Positions 44,847 to 50,548 of a stretch of DNA of 50,548 bases are shown in pieces; position 1 is the stretch's first letter, and every line of letters begins with the position of its first letter. The notes beneath the pieces were generated by a model. It ran no database searches, was not told where the DNA came from, and saw nothing but the letters and a program-made list of their open reading frames with translations. A program made the translations under genes and the position numbers. Origin of the DNA: an uncultured Lachnospiraceae bacterium (lineage in GTDB: Bacteria; Bacillota; Clostridia; Lachnospirales; Lachnospiraceae); assembly GCA_934320895.1 (NCBI GenBank), contig CAKRFY010000019.1, positions 1 through 50,548 of the forward strand, written 5' to 3'.

Positions 44847-45869
44847 ATGACTATTATAGTAACAGGTGGAGCAGGATTTATTGGAAGTAATTTTATTTTT
44901 CATATGTTAAACAAATATCCGGATTATCGTATAATCTGTCTTGACTGTTTGACATATGCAGGAAATTTATCAACACTTGCACCAGTTATGGATAATCCAA
45001 ATTTCAGATTTGTAAAAGAGGATATAACAGACCGCGAGGCTGTCTATAAATTATTTGAGGAAGAAAAACCTGACATGGTCGTAAACTTTGCAGCTGAGAG
45101 CCATGTTGACCGTTCAATCGAGGATCCAGAAGTCTTTCTTCGCACTAACATCCTTGGTACGGCTGTGCTTATGGATGCGTGCCGCAAATATGGTATTAAG
45201 AGATACCATCAGGTATCAACAGATGAGGTTTATGGTGATCTTCCGTTAGACAGTCCAGACCTTTTCTTTACAGAAGAAACACCAATACACACAAGCAGTC
45301 CATACAGCTCATCTAAGGCTTCAGCAGATCTTCTTGTTCTTGCTTACCACAGAACATATGGACTTCCTGTAACGATAAGCCGTTGTTCAAATAACTACGG
45401 GCCTTATCATTTCCCGGAGAAGCTTATCCCTCTTATGATCGCAAATGCACTTAATGATAAGCCACTCCCTGTATATGGAACAGGTGAAAATGTGCGTGAC
45501 TGGCTCTATGTTGAGGATCATTGTCGTGCAATAGACCTTATAATTCACAATGGAAGAGTAGGCGAGGTTTATAATGTTGGCGGACATAATGAAATGACGA
45601 ACATTGATATTGTAAAGATAATCTGTAAGGAACTTGGTAAACCTGAAAGTCTTATAACATATGTTGCAGATCGTAAGGGACATGATATGCGTTATGCAAT
45701 TGATCCGACAAAGATTCATAATGAACTTGGCTGGCTTCCTGAAACAAAATTTGCAGATGGAATAAAGAAGACAATAAAGTGGTATCTTGATAATAAAGAA
45801 TGGTGGGAGACTATCATTTCAGGTGAATACCAGAACTATTATGAAAAGATGTATGGAAACAGACAGTAA
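44847..45869 (+). CDS. rfbB: dTDP-glucose 4,6-dehydratase
   Basis: RfbB (RmlB) converts dTDP-glucose to dTDP-4-keto-6-deoxyglucose. It is a short-chain dehydrogenase of 340 residues with the NAD motif GGAGFIGSNF, the catalytic STDEVYGD and YSSSKASAD (Tyr-x-x-x-Lys), and the sugar-nucleotide binding NNYGPYHFPEKLIPLMI. GGGAGGA precedes the ATG. It is the second gene of the rhamnose set in this operon. Confidence 0.97.
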   Translation: MTIIVTGGAGFIGSNFIFHMLNKYPDYRIICLDCLTYAGNLSTLAPVMDNPNFRFVKEDITDREAVYKLFEEEKPDMVVNFAAESHVDRSIEDPEVFLRTNILGTAVLMDACRKYGIKRYHQVSTDEVYGDLPLDSPDLFFTEETPIHTSSPYSSSKASADLLVLAYHRTYGLPVTISRCSNNYGPYHFPEKLIPLMIANALNDKPLPVYGTGENVRDWLYVEDHCRAIDLIIHNGRVGEVYNVGGHNEMTNIDIVKIICKELGKPESLITYVADRKGHDMRYAIDPTKIHNELGWLPETKFADGIKKTIKWYLDNKEWWETIISGEYQNYYEKMYGNRQ

Positions 45870-45922
45870 TCAAAACAGACTGAAAGTTGACGGCGTAAAA
45901 TATTATAAGTGAGGGAACAGAT

Positions 45923-46843
45923 ATGAAAATTTTAGTTACAGGTGTCGGAGGTCAACTTGGCTTTGATGTAATGAACGAACTTGCAAAGCGTGGTCATGAG
46001 GGTGTCGGAAGCGACATTTTATCTGAGGTTACATCTATTGACGCACCTTATGTCCAGATGGATATAACAGACAGTGATGCAGTTTCAAAAAATATTAAAA
46101 AAATCAAACCTGACGCAGTTATCCATTGTGCTGCATGGACAGCGGTTGATGCGGCAGAAGATGAGGATAAGCAGGAGAAAGTTTTTGCGATAAATTCAGC
46201 AGGAACGGAAAATATAGCAAAAGTATGTAAAGAGATTGATGTTCCTATGATGTATATAAGCACTGACTATGTGTTTGACGGTCAGGGAGAAAAGCCATGG
46301 GAACCTGACTGCAAGGATTATAAGCCTTTAAATGTATATGGAAGTTCAAAACTTAAGGGAGAACTTGCCGTATCAGGTATCTTAGACAAATATTTTATAG
46401 TAAGGATAGCATGGGTATTTGGAAAGAACGGCTCAAACTTTATCAAGACAATGCTTAATGTTGCGAAAACTCATGATAAGCTTACTGTAGTAAATGATCA
46501 GATAGGTACACCAACATACACATTCGACCTCGCAAGGCTTCTTGTTGACATGATAGAGACTGATAAATATGGATATTATCATGCAACAAATGAGGGTGGC
46601 TATATAAGCTGGTATGATTTTACAAAGGAGATATTCAGACAGGCAGTAAAACTTGGCAGAGATGAGTACAGTGAGGAAAAAGTTCATGTAAGTCCAGTTA
46701 CGACGGCAGAGTATGGAGTCTCAAAAGCTGCGAGACCATTTAACAGCAGACTTGACAAAAAGAAGCTTGTTGATAATGGATTTAAGCCACTTCAAACATG
46801 GCAGGATGCAGTTGGGCGTTATCTTAAAGAGATTGAGTTCTAA
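45923..46843 (+). CDS. rfbD: dTDP-4-dehydrorhamnose reductase
   Basis: RfbD (RmlD) reduces dTDP-4-keto-rhamnose to dTDP-L-rhamnose. Motifs are VTGVGGQLGFDV (NADPH site), HCAAWTAVDAAE, STDYVFDG, and YGSSKLKGE (Tyr-x-x-x-Lys). The 306-residue length is normal. GAGGGA precedes the ATG. The 3,5-epimerase RfbC that should act just before it is not in this window, so it must be encoded elsewhere if the pathway is complete. Confidence 0.95.
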   Translation: MKILVTGVGGQLGFDVMNELAKRGHEGVGSDILSEVTSIDAPYVQMDITDSDAVSKNIKKIKPDAVIHCAAWTAVDAAEDEDKQEKVFAINSAGTENIAKVCKEIDVPMMYISTDYVFDGQGEKPWEPDCKDYKPLNVYGSSKLKGELAVSGILDKYFIVRIAWVFGKNGSNFIKTMLNVAKTHDKLTVVNDQIGTPTYTFDLARLLVDMIETDKYGYYHATNEGGYISWYDFTKEIFRQAVKLGRDEYSEEKVHVSPVTTAEYGVSKAARPFNSRLDKKKLVDNGFKPLQTWQDAVGRYLKEIEF

Positions 46844-46847
46844 AAGA

Positions 46848-46876
46848 TTGACATGTCATATTTGTGATATTATCAT
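46848..46876 (+). promoter_or_regulatory. promoter upstream of the Lon-like ATPase gene
   Basis: TTGACA (46848) and TATCAT (46871) have an exact 17-bp spacer directly after the rfbD stop. REP-like copy 5 would lie in the transcribed leader. Confidence 0.65.
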
Positions 46877-46904
46877 AATGTATTGATGCAACGCCTTATG
46901 AAAA

Positions 46905-46955
46905 GTCAAGCGGATATTCGCAATCCGCTCTGCTACTTACTTAATGGTGTTAAAT
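46905..46955 (-). repeat. REP-like palindromic repeat, copy 5 (inverted orientation)
   Basis: Read on the minus strand it gives TTAACACCATTAAGTAAGTA, then GCAGAGCGGATTGCGAATAT and CCGCTTGAC. This is the most complete copy and the only one in reverse orientation. It lies in the probable leader of the AAA+ gene. Confidence 0.78.
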
Positions 46956-46977
46956 AACAAAAGAATGGAGAGTTACG

Positions 46978-48462
46978 ATGCCTGTATTTGATTTTAATAG
47001 TGTGCCGGATGAAGAGAAAAAGAATGCCGTATGCACATATGAGATATTTATGTCAAGCGAGGAGAATGCTTCGCCAGAAAAACCTATATTAGTTATTGAT
47101 AATAAAAATAAACAATGGAAACATCATTCATTTGGTATGTTTACTAATCCGATAAAACGTACAACATTTGAATTTAATGAGGATAATGGAGTTGAAGTTT
47201 CTGATATATTAAAAGTTGATGCAAGATTTGTCAGTCTGCTCAAATGGCTTGGAGAAAGTCATATTAATGTGAGACTTTCAGGTGAAAATACGGCAGAGGG
47301 ATATGCTGTTTATAAAATAAGCGAGGTCGCACATGGAAACACTTCAAAATTGTCTGCGGAGGATGGGTTCCTTCAGTATATGATAGAGAGACTTTTTGCA
47401 AGTGACGCTCCGTCAAAGGTTGTGAGTGATGAGGAGGAAGATGAGAGTGGCGATGGCATGAAGCTTACAAGCCTTCAAAGTATTACCGACTTCATCAATT
47501 GTGCAGGAGCAACACTTCCTGACAATATAAGACTTTGGGCAAGAAGAAACCTTGCTGTTGCAAAATCACATGAAGTATCTCCGGAAGAAAGACGCCATGC
47601 ACAAAGAGCTTTGTCTATTATGATGAATATAAAGTGGAAAAGTAATTACTTTGAAACTATAGATATTGTTGAGGCAAGAAGGATACTTGATGAAGAACTT
47701 TATGGAATGGAGAGCGTAAAACAGCGTATTATAGAAACAATCGTACAGATAAACCGTACACATACACTTCCAGCATACGGAATATTGCTTGTAGGACCTG
47801 CCGGAACAGGTAAATCACAGATTGCATATGCTGTTGCAAGAATACTTAAACTTCCATGGACAACACTTGATATGAGCTCGATAAGTGACCCTGAGCAGCT
47901 TACGGGAAGTTCAAGGATATATTCAAATGCAAAATCAGGTATCATTATAGATGCATTTGAGATGGCAGGAGAGTCAAACCTTGTATTTATCATAAACGAG
48001 CTTGACAAGGCAACATCAAATAAAGGTCATGGAAATCCGGCAGATGTGCTCCTTACACTTCTTGACAATATAGGGTTTACTGACAACTACATAGAATGTA
48101 TGGTTCCGACAGTAGGTGTTTATCCAATTGCAACGGCAAATGATAAATCAAAGATAAGCGCGCCATTGATGTCAAGATTTGCAGTGATAGATATTCCTGA
48201 TTATACAGCAGAAGAAAAACAGGTTATCTTCAAGAATTTCTGTATGCCAAAAGTTCTTAAGAGAATGGGGATGAGAAATGAGGAATGTATCGTTACAACT
48301 GAGGCAGTGGCAGCAGTAGTCGAAAAATTCTCAAACACAACAGGAATACGTGACCTTGAGCAGGCAGCAGAGCACATTGCTGCAAATACGCTTTATCAGA
48401 TAGAGGTCGATAAGGTAGAGAGTGTTACTGTTACTAAAGAGATGGTTGACGGATTGTTTTAG
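46978..48462 (+). CDS. Lon-like AAA+ ATPase without protease domain
   Basis: Of 494 residues, the first 230 are unrecognised, with an acidic linker at 150-160. The C-terminal AAA+ module resembles that of Lon: YGMESVKQRIIETI before the P-loop GPAGTGKS (273-280), TGSSRIYSNAKSGIIIDAFEMAG, NPADVLLTLLDN, IATAN (sensor 1) and MSRFAVIDIPDYTAEEKQ. The C-terminus ends after the lid domain; no Ser-Lys peptidase domain follows. Walker B reads FIINELDK, with Asn340 where Asp is usual, so ATP hydrolysis may be weak. It may be an unfoldase or a regulatory ATPase. The next gene is a response regulator 121 bases on. Confidence 0.82.
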   Translation: MPVFDFNSVPDEEKKNAVCTYEIFMSSEENASPEKPILVIDNKNKQWKHHSFGMFTNPIKRTTFEFNEDNGVEVSDILKVDARFVSLLKWLGESHINVRLSGENTAEGYAVYKISEVAHGNTSKLSAEDGFLQYMIERLFASDAPSKVVSDEEEDESGDGMKLTSLQSITDFINCAGATLPDNIRLWARRNLAVAKSHEVSPEERRHAQRALSIMMNIKWKSNYFETIDIVEARRILDEELYGMESVKQRIIETIVQINRTHTLPAYGILLVGPAGTGKSQIAYAVARILKLPWTTLDMSSISDPEQLTGSSRIYSNAKSGIIIDAFEMAGESNLVFIINELDKATSNKGHGNPADVLLTLLDNIGFTDNYIECMVPTVGVYPIATANDKSKISAPLMSRFAVIDIPDYTAEEKQVIFKNFCMPKVLKRMGMRNEECIVTTEAVAAVVEKFSNTTGIRDLEQAAEHIAANTLYQIEVDKVESVTVTKEMVDGLF

Positions 48463-48471
48463 GTTGTTTTA

Positions 48472-48527
48472 GAATAAGGCTATATGGAAATGCGGAGTTA
48501 TCCGTGTTTCTGTGTGGTCTTATTTTT
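48472..48527 (+). terminator. multi-stem terminator after the AAA+ gene
   Basis: Nested pairs AATAAG/CTTATT, GAAA/TTTC and CGGA/TCCG form an interrupted stem that ends in a run of T residues at 48523-48527. Confidence 0.6.
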
Positions 48528-48583
48528 GATTATAGTAATCCGAGTTACATTTATTACTCATACATGGAAGGGATGTTATTAGA

Positions 48584-49264
48584 TTGAAAAGCAAAAATAT
48601 ATTGATAGCGGAGGATGATGTAAACATAAACAATCTGCTTAAAGAGACTCTTGAGCGTGAGGGGTACGAGTGCATACAGGCATTTTCTGGGACAGAGGTC
48701 ATATTGCTGCTTGAGAGGGAAGAACCATCGGTCATACTGTTAGACCTTATGCTTCCGGGTATGACGGGAGAGAAAGTGCTTGCAAAAATAAGAGAAAACA
48801 GTGATACACCGGTTATCGTGCTTACGGCGAAAGACGGAATGGACGAAAAACTTAATCTTCTGCAAAACGGAGCGGACGATTATATCACAAAGCCTTTTAA
48901 TATAGACGAGGTAGCTGCAAGGGTAAAGATACAGCTTCGTCATGCAGGATATGAAAAAGAGGACAAGAAAATAAAAATTAATGGATTTGAACTAGATATA
49001 AAAACACATCAGATATGGATAGATGGAGAGGAACTAAGAAAACTTACCAGACAGGAGTTTGAAATTTTAAGACTGCTTGCACAAAATCCCAAAAGAGTAT
49101 TTAGCAAAGAAGCGATTTTTACATATGCGTGGCAGGAAGAATACATGGGAGAGACAAAAACGCTCGATGTGCATATAAGCAATATACGCAAAAAGATAAA
49201 AAAGATAACTGACAAAGAATTTATCCAGACGGTATGGGGTATAGGATACCGCTTTGCTGACTAA
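48584..49264 (+). CDS. OmpR/PhoB-family response regulator
   Basis: The receiver (1-115) has acidic residues Asp11 and Asp12, phospho-acceptor Asp54 in LLDLMLPGM, Thr/Ser switch at VLTAK and Lys103 in ITKPF. The winged-helix domain follows: KLTRQEFEILRLLAQNPKRVFSKEAIF and TLDVHISNIRKKI with VWGIGYRF at the end. Length is 226. The start is TTG after GGAAGGGA, with no ATG nearby. No histidine kinase gene follows; the ABC exporter genes downstream are a likely target, as in bacitracin-type resistance modules, but that is inference. Confidence 0.92.
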   Translation: MKSKNILIAEDDVNINNLLKETLEREGYECIQAFSGTEVILLLEREEPSVILLDLMLPGMTGEKVLAKIRENSDTPVIVLTAKDGMDEKLNLLQNGADDYITKPFNIDEVAARVKIQLRHAGYEKEDKKIKINGFELDIKTHQIWIDGEELRKLTRQEFEILRLLAQNPKRVFSKEAIFTYAWQEEYMGETKTLDVHISNIRKKIKKITDKEFIQTVWGIGYRFAD

Positions 49265-49280
49265 AGATATGTATAGAAAG

Positions 49281-49314
49281 AATTAGCAGAGCGGATTGCG
49301 AATATCCGTATGAC
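49281..49314 (+). repeat. REP-like palindromic repeat, copy 6
   Basis: AATTAGCAGAGCGGATTGCG then AATATCCGTATGAC. It lies between the response regulator and the ABC ATPase gene. Confidence 0.72.
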
Positions 49315-49499
49315 GGAAAGTTGTGCATAGTGCATAGATTGACAGTTAATGTCAAGCTTGCAAGTGAAACTTTACTAATTCTTTACTTTTTCTTAGCGTT
49401 TTATTATGAAATGGTTTTTAAAATAAATCCTGTAAAATAAAAAAGGAGATAGAGCAAAATAGATTGTTTTTAGGGCATTGCTCAGAAAAGAGGATTATT

Positions 49500-50405
49500 A
49501 TGAGTGAAATTTTATTAGAAACCCATGCATTGACAAAACAGTTTCGCAAACATAGGGCTGTTTCAGAAATTGATATGCACATAAAAAGGGGAGCGGTTTA
49601 TGGATTTATTGGAAGAAATGGCGCGGGAAAAACCACTTTTTTGAAGATGATAAGTGGTCTTGCTAATCCATCTTCCGGTGATTATTCGTTATTTGGCTAT
49701 TCGGGAAATGATTTATCAAAGGTAAGGTCAAGGGTTGGCTGTCTTATCGAAGAACCGGGACTTTATAAAAATATGTCGGCATTTGATAACCTGACGATTA
49801 AGGCAAAAATGTTCGGGATAAGTGACAAGAAATATATTTCAGGTCTGCTTGACAGAGTCGGGCTTTCAGATGTTGGAAGAAAAAAGACAAAGAATTTTTC
49901 GCTTGGTATGAAACAAAGGCTTGGCATAGCACTGGCAATGGTCGGAAATCCTGATTTTCTGGTACTTGATGAGCCGATAAACGGACTTGACCCGCAGGGA
50001 ATAGTGGAAGTAAGGGATATGCTCGCAGGACTTGCAAAAGAAAGAAATATTACGATACTTATATCAAGTCATATATTGGAAGAACTTTCAAAGGTTTGTA
50101 CGGATTTTGGAATAATACACAAGGGAAAACTTTTAGAGGAGATTTCTCAGGAACAGTTGATGCAGCAATGCAGTAAAAGGATTGAGTTAGTGCTTGATGA
50201 GCCTAAGAGGGCAGTTGTGACACTTGATGAAATAGGAATTCATGATTATGAGGTAATTGACAAGTCACATATTTATATTTATGAAAGATTTGAGGAAAGC
50301 GCTTATATAAATGAAAGACTTGTAAATGCAGGGGTGTGTCCGAGGGAGATTAAAGTAAATCAGGAAGAACTTGAAAGTTATTTTTTGAATATGACAGCAG
50401 ATTGA
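49500..50405 (+). CDS. ABC transporter ATP-binding protein (BcrA/lantibiotic-immunity type)
   Basis: A 301-residue ATPase with Walker A GRNGAGKTT, signature NFSLGMKQR, Walker B FLVLDEP and switch ISSHI. The C-terminal 80 residues form the extra domain typical of BcrA/NatA-like export ATPases. The usual role is self-protection against peptide antibiotics or export of small peptides. ATG 49500 follows AGAGG; a stronger AAAAGGAG lies 55 bases upstream without a well-placed start, which is odd. The partner permease begins at 50525, and REP-like copy 7 lies between the two. Confidence 0.9.
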   Translation: MSEILLETHALTKQFRKHRAVSEIDMHIKRGAVYGFIGRNGAGKTTFLKMISGLANPSSGDYSLFGYSGNDLSKVRSRVGCLIEEPGLYKNMSAFDNLTIKAKMFGISDKKYISGLLDRVGLSDVGRKKTKNFSLGMKQRLGIALAMVGNPDFLVLDEPINGLDPQGIVEVRDMLAGLAKERNITILISSHILEELSKVCTDFGIIHKGKLLEEISQEQLMQQCSKRIELVLDEPKRAVVTLDEIGIHDYEVIDKSHIYIYERFEESAYINERLVNAGVCPREIKVNQEELESYFLNMTAD

Positions 50406-50421
50406 AGAAGGTAATAATGTT

Positions 50422-50462
50422 ATTGGCAAGCCACAGAACGGATTGCGAATATCCGCTTGACT
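50422..50462 (+). repeat. REP-like palindromic repeat, copy 7
   Basis: TTGGCAAGCCACAGAACGGA then TTGCGAATATCCGCTTGACT. One arm has ACGGAT instead of GCGGAT. It lies within an ABC operon, between ATPase and permease, so it should be transcribed. Confidence 0.7.
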
Positions 50463-50524
50463 AATAATTATGACATTTTCGCAAATGCCTTATTATGGAT
50501 GGTATAAAAGGAGGAAAAAATTTT

Positions 50525-50548
50525 ATGTTAAATATTATAAAGATGGAT
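50525..50548 (+). CDS. start of next gene, probably the ABC permease (3' partial)
   Basis: An ATG after AAAGGAGGAAA opens MLNIIKMD and runs off the window end. Position 120 bases after the ATPase suggests the cognate BcrB-like permease; eight residues cannot prove it. Confidence 0.5.

Noticed and set aside
38551..50462. CRISPR array formed by the repeated palindromes
   Set aside because: Copies are kilobases apart, in both orientations, separated by genes, with no regular spacers or cas genes.

Overview
The window is AT-rich, densely packed Firmicute DNA. Gene content and protein sequence style point to a Lachnospiraceae-type gut or rumen Clostridium relative; the genus cannot be fixed from sequence alone. 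Supporting signs are the order priA-def-fmt-rsmB-rlmN-PP2C-PASTA kinase-rsgA-rpe-thiN, a PPi-type phosphofructokinase, a BspA-type surface protein, and a mannoside-use locus built from phosphoglucomutase, GH36, GH130, 2-epimerase, SGNH esterase and LacI genes. No tRNA, rRNA, CRISPR array, prophage or transposase gene was seen.

Layout. 1-11.9 kb: a tight co-oriented housekeeping operon (primosome helicase, formyl-Met processing, rRNA methylation, Ser/Thr phosphatase and PASTA kinase, ribosome GTPase, pentose epimerase, a PilZ protein, thiamine pyrophosphokinase) closed by a terminator. 12-18.3 kb: a GPH sugar transporter broken by one in-frame TGA, an M20 amidohydrolase, a DHA2-type MFS exporter and a hybrid histidine kinase. 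18.5-20.5 kb: two adjacent secreted proteins sharing an unrecognised domain, one ending in a BspA-like repeat domain and the other in a membrane anchor. 20.7-29.3 kb: a collapsed beta-mannan/mannoside locus. Only LacI and one GH130 phosphorylase look intact; pgm, GH36, yesL, AraC, epimerase, a second GH130, an esterase and GH1 are truncated, fused or frameshifted. 29.5-34.8 kb: HD protein, PIN-PhoH ATPase, a pair of DUF4230 membrane proteins with an operator-like promoter, and metY. 34.9-38.6 kb: regulator remnants, then a MacB-like ABC ATPase and FtsX permease. 38.7-43.7 kb: PPi-PFK, a MATE remnant with a fold-back element, a NERD protein, a thioredoxin-reductase-like flavoprotein lacking the usual NADPH motif, and a MerR-methyltransferase fusion. 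43.8-46.8 kb: dTDP-rhamnose genes rfbA, rfbB and rfbD without rfbC, with a duplicated RNA-like hairpin between rfbA and rfbB. 47-50.5 kb: a protease-less Lon-like AAA+ ATPase, an OmpR-type regulator and the start of an ABC exporter operon.

Two themes run through the right half. First, several genes from 21 to 41 kb are cut short or joined to unrelated genes with no insertion sequence at the joints, which means either recent deletion decay or assembly/strain-mixture error. Second, seven copies of a palindromic REP-like repeat lie between genes from 38.5 kb to the right end, and I saw none further left. The best candidates for undescribed biology are the paired secreted proteins, the DUF4230 pair with its operator, the REP-like family, the duplicated GAAA-loop hairpins and the stand-alone Lon-like ATPase.
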